From assembly GCF_038050405.1 (NCBI RefSeq), contig NZ_CP150901.1, forward strand, positions 310,001 to 374,000: DNA of 64,000 nt, read 5' to 3'. This document shows, one piece after another, positions 53,950 through 62,439 of the stretch (position 1 is the stretch's first letter; each line of letters opens with the position of its first letter). The DNA is from Paraburkholderia sp. IMGN_8. Lineage in GTDB: Bacteria > Pseudomonadota > Gammaproteobacteria > Burkholderiales > Burkholderiaceae. The translations under genes were made by a program, and so were the position numbers. The notes under the pieces were generated by a model that worked only from the letters and a program-made list of their open reading frames with translations, did no database searches and was not told where the DNA came from.

Positions 53950-54965
53950 CGCGCGTGGCCCTGATTCTGCTGTCGGTCGGGACGGCGCTTTTTGTCGGCT
54001 TGCTCGCATGGCAGGGTTTCGGTTCCGTCGCCTCGACGCTGCTCGCAGCGGGCTGGGGTCTCGCGCTTGTCGCGGCGTTCCATCTCGTTCCGCTGGTGCT
54101 CGACGCCGGCGCTATCGCGTTCCTGTTCCAGCGCCATCGCGACGACGTGCATCACGATCTGACGCTGCGCGACGCGCTGTTCGCGCGCTGGATCGGCGAA
54201 TCGGTCAATAGCCTGTTGCCGGCCGGCCAGATCGGCGGTCCGGTCGTGATGGTGCGGCAACTCTCGCAGCGCGGCATGCGCATGCGCGATGCGGCGGCCG
54301 CGATCACCGTCAGCACGACCGCACAGGCGCTCGCGCAAATCGTTTTCGCACTGCTAGGGCTGCTGCTGTTCGGCGCCTACGCCGCGCACGGCGCGCTGCA
54401 CGATCTGCGAACCGCGACGCTGATCGCCACCGGCGTGCTGGCCGCGCTGATCGCGGGCTTCTACTACGCGCAGCGGCGCGGCTTGTTCGGCCGTTTGCTG
54501 GGCGTCGTCTCGAAGATGTTCGGCAAGCGCGACTGGTCAGCGCTCATGACGCGCGCCGAGGCCGTCGACGCCGCCGTGCAGGCGATCTACCGCGAACGCC
54601 GCAGCGTCGCGATCAGTTTCGCGCTGAGCCTGCTGGGCTGGATCGTCGGCACGGTCGAGGTGTGGCTCGCACTGCGCTTTCTCGGCCATCCGGTCGACTG
54701 GGTCGATGCGTTGCTGCTGGAAAGCCTCGGGCAGGCGATCCGCGGCGCGGCGTTCATGATCCCGGGCTCGCTTGGCGTGCAGGAGGGCGGTTATCTGCTG
54801 CTCGCGCCGCTGGTCGGTTTGCCGCCGGATGCGGCGCTGGCTTTGTCGCTGGCCAAGCGCGCCCGCGAAATCCTGCTAGGCCTGCCGGGTCTGCTGGTTT
54901 TGCACTTCAACGAACGAAGCTGGCAACGGCGACGCGCCACGACGCGCGTGCCGGCTGTCGATTAA
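53946..54965 (+). CDS. flippase-like integral membrane protein (LPG synthase TM / UPF0104 family)
   Basis: 339 residues with eight or so membrane spans; the start MTRVALILLSVGTALFVGLL overlaps the oxygenase stop. Family signatures are ARWIGESVNSLLPAGQIGGP, VSTTAQALAQIVFALLGLLL and the C-terminal RGAAFMIPGSLGVQEGGYLL. Relatives include MprF flippase domains and HpnL of the hopanoid pathway. It would move the operon's lipid product across the inner membrane or export it. Substrate is inferred from context only. Confidence 0.85.
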   Translation: MTRVALILLSVGTALFVGLLAWQGFGSVASTLLAAGWGLALVAAFHLVPLVLDAGAIAFLFQRHRDDVHHDLTLRDALFARWIGESVNSLLPAGQIGGPVVMVRQLSQRGMRMRDAAAAITVSTTAQALAQIVFALLGLLLFGAYAAHGALHDLRTATLIATGVLAALIAGFYYAQRRGLFGRLLGVVSKMFGKRDWSALMTRAEAVDAAVQAIYRERRSVAISFALSLLGWIVGTVEVWLALRFLGHPVDWVDALLLESLGQAIRGAAFMIPGSLGVQEGGYLLLAPLVGLPPDAALALSLAKRAREILLGLPGLLVLHFNERSWQRRRATTRVPAVD

Positions 54966-54990
54966 TCCGTATTTTTTCAAAGGACCGCGC

Positions 54991-55755
54991 ATGCGTGCCA
55001 TCATCCTCGCAGCGGGCCTCGGCCTGCGTCTCCAGCAACCGCCGCAAGCGCAGTTCCCGAAGTGCCTGCTGCAGTTCGACGGCATGAGCCTGCTCGAACG
55101 GCATCTGCAAATGCTTGAAACGGCCGGCGTGACGGATGTCGTGCTGGCGCTCGGTTTCCAGCCGGAGTCGGTGCAAGCGGAACTGCAGCGGATCAACTGG
55201 CCGCATCGGGTGGAAACCGTGTTGAATCCGCGTTTCGACCTGGGCAGCGTGCTGACCGTGCATACGGTGGCCGAGGCGTTGACGCGCGGCGGCGACGTGC
55301 TGCTGATGGACGCCGACGTGCTGTACGACGAGCGCATTCTCAGCGCACTGGTGGCGGGCGAGACGGTTAACCGTCTGTTGATCGACCGTGATTTCGAAGC
55401 CGGCGACGAACCCGTCAAGCTGTGCCTGAAGGACGGCGTGCCCGTCGAATTGCGCAAGCAGCTCGCGGTCAATCTCGAGTACGACACGATCGGCGAATCG
55501 GTGGGGTTCTTCCGCTTCCGCGAAGAAACTGCCCGGCGCTTTGCGCAGATCGTTGCCGGTTATGTCGATAGCGGCCGGGCCAACATGCCGCACGAAGAAG
55601 CCGTGCGCGACTTGTTGCTGGAGCGCAGCCAGGTGTTCGATACGGCTGACGTGACCGGCGCGCCGTGGATCGAAATCGACTTCCCGAACGACGTCGCACG
55701 TGCGGGCACCGAGATTTTGCCGCAGCTCCAACCGCTGGTCAGCGCGTCGCGCTAA
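54991..55755 (+). CDS. sugar-phosphate/phosphocholine-type nucleotidyltransferase
   Basis: 254 residues. The N-terminal nucleotide-binding motif RAIILAAGLGLRLQQ with FPKCLLQFDGMSLLERHLQM, and the metal-binding GGDVLLMDADVLYDERIL, define a family that includes LicC phosphocholine and inositol-phosphate cytidylyltransferases. It likely makes a CDP- (or other NDP-) activated alcohol for the CDP-alcohol transferase three genes upstream. AAAGGA lies 6 bases before the ATG. Last gene of the four-gene operon. Confidence 0.85.
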   Translation: MRAIILAAGLGLRLQQPPQAQFPKCLLQFDGMSLLERHLQMLETAGVTDVVLALGFQPESVQAELQRINWPHRVETVLNPRFDLGSVLTVHTVAEALTRGGDVLLMDADVLYDERILSALVAGETVNRLLIDRDFEAGDEPVKLCLKDGVPVELRKQLAVNLEYDTIGESVGFFRFREETARRFAQIVAGYVDSGRANMPHEEAVRDLLLERSQVFDTADVTGAPWIEIDFPNDVARAGTEILPQLQPLVSASR

Positions 55756-55942
55756 GGCTCGTTCCTGAATCATTGCCGCTGTAAGGCACGCTGTCATGCA
55801 TCGTGATGCCGGCTGTATGCCGGCTCACGAGCGCGTCTGAAGTTCCTGCTTTTCGCTCCCTGAACACGCCGCTCAACAACATCTGTTGTCGATGCGATGC
55901 GATAATCGCGGCTTTACGCCGACGGCTTTGCCCTCCGTCGTC

Positions 55943-57352
55943 ATGCCAATGCCTCTCGCTTTAGGCACTTTCATTGTTCCGTTGATCGTCGCGTGTGCGA
56001 TGTTCATGGAAAACGTGGACGGCACGGTCATCGTGACGTCGCTGCCGGTTCTGGCGCGCGATCTCGGCCAGGATCCCATCACCCTCAAGCTCGCCGTGAC
56101 GGCTTATGTCATCGGCCTCGGCGTCTTCATTCCAATCTGCGGCTGGGTCGCGGACCGCTTCGGTTCCCGCACGGTGTTTCGCACGGCAATCGGCATCTTC
56201 ATGGCTGGCTCGCTGATGTGCGCGGCTTCCACGTCGCTCGGCACCTTCGTGGTTGCCCGCTTCGTGCAGGGCATCGGCGGCGCGATGATGGTGCCGGTCG
56301 GGCGCATCATCATTTTCCGCTCGGTGCCGAAGTCGGACTTCATTCGCGCGGTCAACTATCTGACGGTGCCCGCGCTGCTCGGGCCGGTGGTCGGACCGCC
56401 ACTCGGCGGCTTCATCACGACGTATCTGCACTGGCGTCTGATCTTCTTCGTCAACATTCCGATTGGCCTGCTCGGCATCTGGCTCGCGAACAAGCACATC
56501 GCGAACGTGCGCGAAGCGCATCCTGGGCGGCTCGACTGGACCGGTTTCGTGCTGTCCGCGAGCGGGGCGTCGCTGTTCATGCTGGGCTTGTCGCTGGTGG
56601 GCGGCGAGCTGGTGTCGAACGCGGTTTCGATTTGCATGTGCGTGCTCGGCCTGGTGCTGCTGCTGATTTACGCGTTGTATGCGAGCCGTGTCGAATTGCC
56701 GGTGCTCGATTTGCGGCTGCTGCGCATTCCAAGTTTTCACGCGAGCGTGGTGGGCGGTTCGCTGTTTCGTATCGGCCTCGGGGCGGTGCCGTTTCTGTTG
56801 CCGCTTGCGTTGCAGGAAGGGCTGGGCATGACTGCGTTCAAGTCCGGGTCGATCACTTGCGCGTCCGCGTTCGGCTCGATCTTCATGAAGGCGGCCGCGT
56901 CGCGCATTCTTGGCCGCTTCGGTTTCCGCACGGTGCTGATGTTCAACGCGGGCTGCGCTGGGCTCGCCATTGCGGTCTACGGACTGTTCTTTCCCGGTAC
57001 GCCGCATTGGCTGATCTGGTGTGTCGTGCTGTTCGGCGGCTTCTTTCCGTCGTTGCAGTTCACGTCGTTGAACACCTTGGCGTATGCGGATATTCCGAGC
57101 CGCGATGTCGGCCGCGCGACGAGTGTCGCGAGCGTGATCCAGCAGATTTCGTTGGGGCTCGGCGTGACGATTGCAGGCCTCGTGCTGCAAATCTCACATA
57201 ACGTACAGGGTCATTCGACCATCGTCTTCTCCGACTTCTGGCCTGCGTTCCTCGTGGTCGGCCTGTTCTCGTTCATGTCGATTCCGGTGACTGCGCGGTT
57301 GCCGCAAGGCGCCGGCGATGAAATCGCTCGCGGCAACCGGGGCCGTGCCTGA
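55943..57352 (+). CDS. MFS transporter, DHA2 drug:H+ antiporter family
   Basis: 469 residues from MPMPLALGTF (55943); an upstream TTG/ATG series to 55886 is not family-like. About 14 membrane spans. It has the loop 2-3 motif GWVADRFGSRTVFR (motif A) and the antiporter motif LGPVVGPPLGGFITTYLHWR (motif C), and begins with IVACAMFMENVDGTVIVTSL typical of EmrB-like pumps. Exports a hydrophobic compound with proton counterflow. It stands 187 bases after the lipid operon, so a link to it is possible. Confidence 0.88.
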   Translation: MPMPLALGTFIVPLIVACAMFMENVDGTVIVTSLPVLARDLGQDPITLKLAVTAYVIGLGVFIPICGWVADRFGSRTVFRTAIGIFMAGSLMCAASTSLGTFVVARFVQGIGGAMMVPVGRIIIFRSVPKSDFIRAVNYLTVPALLGPVVGPPLGGFITTYLHWRLIFFVNIPIGLLGIWLANKHIANVREAHPGRLDWTGFVLSASGASLFMLGLSLVGGELVSNAVSICMCVLGLVLLLIYALYASRVELPVLDLRLLRIPSFHASVVGGSLFRIGLGAVPFLLPLALQEGLGMTAFKSGSITCASAFGSIFMKAAASRILGRFGFRTVLMFNAGCAGLAIAVYGLFFPGTPHWLIWCVVLFGGFFPSLQFTSLNTLAYADIPSRDVGRATSVASVIQQISLGLGVTIAGLVLQISHNVQGHSTIVFSDFWPAFLVVGLFSFMSIPVTARLPQGAGDEIARGNRGRA

Positions 57353-57541
57353 ACGCTCAGCGTGCTGCACCGCTCATGCCGCTGCTGAGCGCTCCGGCCT
57401 GACCTTTCCGTGCGTCTCTTTTTGTGTGCCGCAGCATGCGCACTACGGATATTGCGGCTTCGCAAAGGGACGGTTCGCATGTTATAAGCCCAAGACAGCT
57501 TTTTATTTGTCGTATGAAAGAGTCGTCATGGGGGATATTCA

Positions 57542-59275
57542 ATGAGGTTGTTCCGCAACGCCAAGTCGTCCGCCAGCGGGTTCGCGCTGGTTGCACTCGT
57601 CTCCGTTTCCACCGGTTTTCTCGAGGCCACGCCCGCAGTCGCGAAGCCGCCCGCGAAAACTCAACCGGCCGTTCTCACAGCTTCCGCCATTGCGGTCGCC
57701 GACAAATACAGTGCCGACGCTGCTGAGCAGATCTTCAAGGAAGGCGGCAATGCCGTCGATGCGGCGGTCGCGATTGCCTTCACGCTTGCCGTGACGTATC
57801 CGGAAGCGGGCAATATCGGCGGCGGCGGTTTCATGACGCTGTATGTCGACGGTAAGCCGTACTTCCTCGATTATCGTGAGCGAGCGCCGCTGGCGGCCAC
57901 CAAGAACATGTACCTCGACGACAAGGGCGAAGTCATCAAGGGGATGAGCCTGTTCGGCTATCGCGCGGTCGGCGTGCCGGGCACCGTCGACGGAATGTGG
58001 CAGGCGCAACGCCGCTTCGGCAAGCTCAAATGGAAGCAGGTGCTCGCGCCGGCGATTCACTATGCACGCGACGGCTTTGAAGTCAGCCAGCAACTGCAGG
58101 ATCGTCGCGACGAGGCGGCGAAAGACTTCGCCGGCAAGACCAATTTCGACACCTACTTCGGCAATCTGAAGCAGGGCGTCAACTTCAAGCAGCCCGATCT
58201 CGCCGCGGTGCTGACGCGCATTTCGGATCAAGGCGCGAAAGACTTCTACAGCGGCAAGACGGCTGATCTGATCGCGGCTTCCATGCGCGGTCACGGTCTG
58301 ATTACGAAGGCCGATCTGCAGCAGTACAAGGCGGTGTGGCGCCAGCCGATCCAGGCCGACTGGAACGGTTATCGCGTCTACACCGCACCGCCGCCGAGCT
58401 CGGGCGGTATCGGTCTCGTGCAACTGCTGAAGATGAAGGCCGACATTGCACCCGACTTCAAGGACGTCACGCTCAATTCTCCGCAATACGTGCATCTGAT
58501 CGCGGAAATCGAAAAGCGCGTGTTCGCCGATCGCGCGCAGTATCTCGGCGATCCTGACTTCTACAAGGTGCCGATCGCGCAACTGACCGACGACGCGTAC
58601 ATCGCCAAGCGTGCCGGCGAAGTCAATCTGAACGCGCCTTCGGACACGAAGACCATTCAGGCGGGCCTCGGCACGTCGATGCCGGAGAAAGCGGAAACCA
58701 CGCACTTCTCGGTGGTCGACAAATGGGGTAACGCGGTGTCGAACACGTACACGATCAATGGCTACTTCGGCTCGGGCGTGGTGGCGGACCGTACCGGCAT
58801 CGTGCTGAACGACGAGATGGACGACTTCTCCGCGAAGCCGGGCGTTGCCAATATGTTCGGCGTGGTGGGTAGCGACGCGAATTCGATCGAACCGAAGAAG
58901 CGTCCGTTGTCGTCGATGAGCCCGACCATCCTGACCAAGGACGGCAAGGTGTCGCTCGTGATCGGCACGCCGGGCGGCTCGCGCATCTTCACGTCGATCT
59001 TCCAGGTGATCAACAACATTTACGACTTCAACATGCCGTTGGCTGAAGCGGTCGGCGCGATGCGTTTCCATCATCAGCTGTTGCCGCCGAATACGATCTT
59101 CTGGGAGCCGTACAAGCCGATCGACGGTGAACTCGCCAAGCAGATCGAAGCCAAGGGCTACACGCTGAAGGGGCAGGATTTCAGCGGCGATATCCAGGCG
59201 ATCAAAGTCAACGGCGATACGCCGGAAGCCGCTGCCGATCCGCGTGGCCGTGGCGTGACGCGGGTGATCCAGTAA
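57542..59275 (+). CDS. ggt: gamma-glutamyltranspeptidase
   Basis: 577 residues, full length. Signal peptide ends near PAVA. The precursor is self-cleaved before the nucleophile Thr386 in ETTHFSVVDKWGNAVSNTYT. Other family marks are GGNAVDAAVAIAFTLAVTYP, GGGGFMTLYVDG, DYRERAPLAATKNMYL and RPLSSMSPTILTKDGK. The enzyme degrades periplasmic glutathione and gamma-glutamyl peptides. A strong bidirectional terminator follows. Confidence 0.94.
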   Translation: MRLFRNAKSSASGFALVALVSVSTGFLEATPAVAKPPAKTQPAVLTASAIAVADKYSADAAEQIFKEGGNAVDAAVAIAFTLAVTYPEAGNIGGGGFMTLYVDGKPYFLDYRERAPLAATKNMYLDDKGEVIKGMSLFGYRAVGVPGTVDGMWQAQRRFGKLKWKQVLAPAIHYARDGFEVSQQLQDRRDEAAKDFAGKTNFDTYFGNLKQGVNFKQPDLAAVLTRISDQGAKDFYSGKTADLIAASMRGHGLITKADLQQYKAVWRQPIQADWNGYRVYTAPPPSSGGIGLVQLLKMKADIAPDFKDVTLNSPQYVHLIAEIEKRVFADRAQYLGDPDFYKVPIAQLTDDAYIAKRAGEVNLNAPSDTKTIQAGLGTSMPEKAETTHFSVVDKWGNAVSNTYTINGYFGSGVVADRTGIVLNDEMDDFSAKPGVANMFGVVGSDANSIEPKKRPLSSMSPTILTKDGKVSLVIGTPGGSRIFTSIFQVINNIYDFNMPLAEAVGAMRFHHQLLPPNTIFWEPYKPIDGELAKQIEAKGYTLKGQDFSGDIQAIKVNGDTPEAAADPRGRGVTRVIQ

Positions 59276-59324
59276 ACGACTGATTTAAGCCGGACGGTGC
59301 GTCGTGGCGACGTGCCGCGTTTAA

Positions 59325-59363
59325 CAAAAAAGCCTCGCGCTGATTTCGCGCGAGGCTTTTTTA
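59325..59363. terminator. bidirectional rho-independent terminator
   Basis: Stem AGCCTCGCGC (59331-59340) / GCGCGAGGCT (59348-59357) with A and T runs on either side, serving both ggt and the convergent htrA-like gene. Confidence 0.92.
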
Positions 59364-59382
59364 TTGCGGCGGAAGCGGTGAA

Positions 59383-60420
59383 TCAGCTGGTCTGCTCGAC
59401 CGGCGTCAACGTCAATTCGAGCCGCTGCGCACCGCGCAAAACCGTTATGTCGACGGGCTTGTCGATACGCGAGGAATCGAGCGTGCGTTGCAGGCTATCG
59501 ACGTCTTGCACCGCGAGCGCGTCGATCGCGACGATCGTATCGTCGGTGCGCAGGCCGCCGAGCGCGGCCGGGCTGCCTTTGACGATTTCCATCACCTGCA
59601 CGCCGCTCCCGGACGTCAAGCCGAAGTAGCGCTGAGTGCGGCGCGACAGTGGCTTCGTCGTCCCCGCCACGCCGATGTACGCGCGCCGCACGCGCCCGTG
59701 CGCAAAGATCTGCATGATGACCCACTTGGCGGTGTCGATCGCGGTGGCGAAGCAGATCGCCTGCGCGCCGGGGATGATCGCGGTGTTCACGCCGATGACC
59801 TGGCCCGCCGAATTGATCAGCGGACCGCCCGAATTGCCCGGATTGAGCGCGGCATCGGTCTGGATCACGTCGTAGATCATGCGGCCCGAGATCGACCGCA
59901 GCGAGCGGCCGAGCGCCGACACCACGCCGGTGGTGACGGTTTGCGCGAGCCCGAGCGGATTACCGACCGCGATCGCAATCTGTCCGACCTTGAGCCTCGA
60001 CGATTCGCCGAGTTCGACGTGCGGCAAGGGCTCGGGCGAGCCGATGCGCAGCACGGCCAGATCGCTGTCCGGGTCGTCGCCGACCAGATCGGCATCGAAT
60101 TTCGCGCCGTCGGCGAGCGTGACGCCGATGTGCGTGGCGCCATGCACGACGTGGCTGTTGGTGAGCAGGTAGCCGTCGGGCGTGAACAGGAAGCCGGAGC
60201 CGGTGCCGCCGCGCGCGTTGCGGCGACCCGCTTCGCCGGGCAGTTGGCGTTCGACGGAAATGAAGGCGACGGCCTGCCGGACGCGTTCCAGTGCGCTGAT
60301 GACGGTGCGGGAATAGGCGTCGAGCAGAGCGTCGTCGGATAACGGATTGAGTGTTGGTGGCCCGGGGGCGTCGGACGCGGCGCGCGACAGGTCATCGATG
60401 AAGCTAGGGTGGCTTCCCAT
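59383..60420 (-). CDS. HtrA/DegP-like serine protease with PDZ domain, no signal peptide
   Basis: 345 residues. Trypsin-like triad: His90 (NSHVVHG), Asp120 (DSDLAVLRIG) and Ser197 (NPGNSGGPLINSAGQVIGVN). One C-terminal PDZ domain (about residues 250-340; LTSGSGVQVMEIVKGSPAAL, QRTLDSSRIDKPVDITVLRG). The N-terminus MGSHPSFIDDLSRAASDAPG is not a signal peptide or membrane anchor, unlike DegP/DegQ/DegS, so the mature protein is probably cytoplasmic, or exported by a non-Sec route. GGLRTDDTIVAIDAL is the PDZ substrate loop. Confidence 0.85.
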   Translation of the reverse strand: MGSHPSFIDDLSRAASDAPGPPTLNPLSDDALLDAYSRTVISALERVRQAVAFISVERQLPGEAGRRNARGGTGSGFLFTPDGYLLTNSHVVHGATHIGVTLADGAKFDADLVGDDPDSDLAVLRIGSPEPLPHVELGESSRLKVGQIAIAVGNPLGLAQTVTTGVVSALGRSLRSISGRMIYDVIQTDAALNPGNSGGPLINSAGQVIGVNTAIIPGAQAICFATAIDTAKWVIMQIFAHGRVRRAYIGVAGTTKPLSRRTQRYFGLTSGSGVQVMEIVKGSPAALGGLRTDDTIVAIDALAVQDVDSLQRTLDSSRIDKPVDITVLRGAQRLELTLTPVEQTS

Positions 60421-60605
60421 GGCGATGCTCCGGATGATCGGGAATGGAGATGCAGGGCGTCGCGTGGGTTTTCAAGAGCGGCGCAACCCTCGGTGCGCAG
60501 ACGCTGCCTGTGAGACACTTTCCCGTGCCAGCCTGCGCCGCCGCGCCTGCGGGAATCTCGGCGCCCGGTGCGTCATGGGTTTGCCATGCCAAGGAGACAG
60601 CCATA

Positions 60606-61013
60606 ATGAACTCGCCCGCCACCACGGTCGCAGCGACTGCAGCGACCGTGAAGCCGGAACCGCACATCGAATCGCTCAGCGCCATCACCCTCGCCACCGG
60701 CGATATGCCGCGCGCAGTGCGGTTTTATGAAGCGCTCGGTTTCCCGATGAAATTCGGCGGTCCGCAGGAAGCGTTTACGTCGTTTGCGTTCGGCGGGTCG
60801 TATCTGAATCTGATCGTCGATGCGCGTGCGCCGGTCAACTGGTGGGGCCGCGTCATCATCTATGTCTCGGATGTCGACGCGCTCTACCGGAAAGCGCTGG
60901 CGGCAGGGCTGAAGCCGTCGCTCGAACCGTCCGATGCGCCGTGGGGCGAGCGATATTTTCACATTACCGATCCGGACGGTCACGAGCTGAGCTTCGCGAG
61001 GCCGCTGCGCTAG
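60606..61013 (+). CDS. VOC (glyoxalase-like) family protein
   Basis: 135 residues from MNSPATTVAA (60606) with AAGGAGA upstream. One VOC domain: ITLATGDMPRAVRFYEALGF, FTSFAFGGSYLNLIV, RVIIYVSDVDALYRKALAAG and the metal-ligand strand RYFHITDPDGHELSFARPL. Role unknown (metal-dependent isomerase, dioxygenase or resistance protein). Divergent from the HtrA-like gene. Confidence 0.85.
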   Translation: MNSPATTVAATAATVKPEPHIESLSAITLATGDMPRAVRFYEALGFPMKFGGPQEAFTSFAFGGSYLNLIVDARAPVNWWGRVIIYVSDVDALYRKALAAGLKPSLEPSDAPWGERYFHITDPDGHELSFARPLR

Positions 61014-61241
61014 CGCCGGATGGGCGCACAAACTGGCTATCATGGTTGTCAGCAAGGCGTGCAGGCCGCCGGTGCGCGCGGATCGTGCAAACCCGATGCG
61101 AACGTGATGCAAACGTCCTGCAAGCGCGCGGTCGCCCGCCCAGTAACACGACTGACACCTCGCGCTTCGATAATCGACGCATTTGTGCGCGCTGCGCTCG
61201 CGCCGCGCGCCTACCCATTTCCGTTGACATAAGCGCTATGG

Positions 61242-61275
61242 GACCAGAGTAAGCGCTAAAGCGCCAACTCTGGTC
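61242..61275 (+). promoter_or_regulatory. inverted repeat in the ppk2 leader
   Basis: Perfect 9-bp arms GACCAGAGT (61242-61250) / ACTCTGGTC (61267-61275) with a 16-base loop, 17 bases before the ppk2 ATG and just upstream of AGGAGA. It could be an operator or an mRNA hairpin controlling initiation. Confidence 0.45.
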
Positions 61276-61292
61276 GACACAGGAGAACCGCG

Positions 61293-62219
61293 ATGAAAGA
61301 GCTGGATTCGAGACCCGAGGCCGAATTGTTGGCAGAGCGGCAGCGCCGTTTCGAGGAAGACCTCATCGATGCATACGACGAGGAGCTCGAAATGGAGGTC
61401 GACGACCGCATTCTCGACGGCGCGGACGGCTTCACGCCCGAGCATCGCGAGGCGCGCAAGATGTACTTCCGCGAGTTGTTCCGGCTGCAGGGCGAGCTCG
61501 TCAAGCTGCAGGACTGGATCGTGCAGACCGGTCATCGGCTCGTGGTGATTTTCGAAGGACGCGATGCGGCCGGCAAGGGCGGCGCGATCAAACGCATCAC
61601 ACAGCGGCTCAACCCGCGCGTGTGCCGCGTTGCAGCACTGCCAGCGCCGAATAACCGCGAACGTACGCAGTGGTATTTCCAGCGCTACGTCTCGCATCTG
61701 CCGGCAGGCGGCGAAATGGTGCTGTTCGATCGCAGCTGGTACAACCGCGCAGGCGTCGAGCGCGTGATGAATTTTTGCAGCGACGAAGAGTACGAGGAAT
61801 TTTTCCGCTCGGTGCCGGAATTCGAAAAGATGCTCGTGAGAAGCGGTGTGCAGATACTCAAATACTGGTTTTCGATCACCGACGAAGAGCAGGAAATCCG
61901 CTTTCAGAACCGCATCCACGATCCGCTCAAGCAGTGGAAACTGAGCCCGATGGATCTGGAAAGCCGGCGCCGTTGGGAAGCCTATACGCAGGCCAAGGAA
62001 GTCATGCTGCAACGCTCGCACATTCCCGAAGCGCCGTGGTGGATCGTGCAGGCGGTCGACAAGAAGCGTGCACGGCTGAACTGCATTCATCATCTGCTGA
62101 GCCAGGTGCCGTATCACGAGATCGAGCACCCGACTATCGAGCTGCCGGCACGGGTGTACAACGACGAATACAGCCGCCAGCCGGTGCCGCAATCGATGAT
62201 CGTGCCGGAAGTGTATTGA
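61293..62219 (+). CDS. ppk2: polyphosphate kinase 2
   Basis: 308 residues, class I (single domain) PPK2 size. Walker A GRDAAGKGG (89-97), Walker B region VLFDRSWYNRAGVERV (144-159) and the lid PPK2 stretch WKLSPMDLESRRRWEAYTQA. The enzyme transfers phosphate between polyphosphate and nucleoside diphosphates (ADP or GDP to NTP). It faces the PiT phosphate transporter gene tail to tail, with a VOC remnant between. Confidence 0.93.
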   Translation: MKELDSRPEAELLAERQRRFEEDLIDAYDEELEMEVDDRILDGADGFTPEHREARKMYFRELFRLQGELVKLQDWIVQTGHRLVVIFEGRDAAGKGGAIKRITQRLNPRVCRVAALPAPNNRERTQWYFQRYVSHLPAGGEMVLFDRSWYNRAGVERVMNFCSDEEYEEFFRSVPEFEKMLVRSGVQILKYWFSITDEEQEIRFQNRIHDPLKQWKLSPMDLESRRRWEAYTQAKEVMLQRSHIPEAPWWIVQAVDKKRARLNCIHHLLSQVPYHEIEHPTIELPARVYNDEYSRQPVPQSMIVPEVY

Positions 62220-62261
62220 TTGCCGGAGCGGCGAAAACGGAAAAAGCTCCTGCGCGCCAAT

Positions 62262-62387
62262 TTTGTAGGGGCGCGTCACGACTTCGAGCAGGTGGCCGTC
62301 GGGATCGTCGAAATACACGCCGCGGCCACCGTTGTACGGATAAGTTTCGCCCGCACCGTCGCTGATCAGGAACGCGTAATGCTGCAT
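62262..62387 (-). pseudogene. decayed VOC-family gene fragment
   Basis: A minus-strand stretch reads MQHYAFLISDGAGETYPYNG then GRGVYFDDPDGHLLEVVTRP, the C-terminal half of a glyoxalase-like protein. The frame continues without a stop far beyond the homology, no N-terminal half lies upstream before the PiT stop, and the middle of the domain is shortened. It is therefore a remnant, not an expressed gene. Confidence 0.6.
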
Positions 62388-62439
62388 GGCGATTTCGCCA
62401 TCGCGTCCGAGGGTCGAGCGCCTGACCGGCACCGGCGGC

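Noticed and set aside
61224..61229. TTGACA as a ppk2 promoter -35
   Set aside because: No acceptable -10 hexamer lies 16-18 bases downstream, so a promoter call is not supported.
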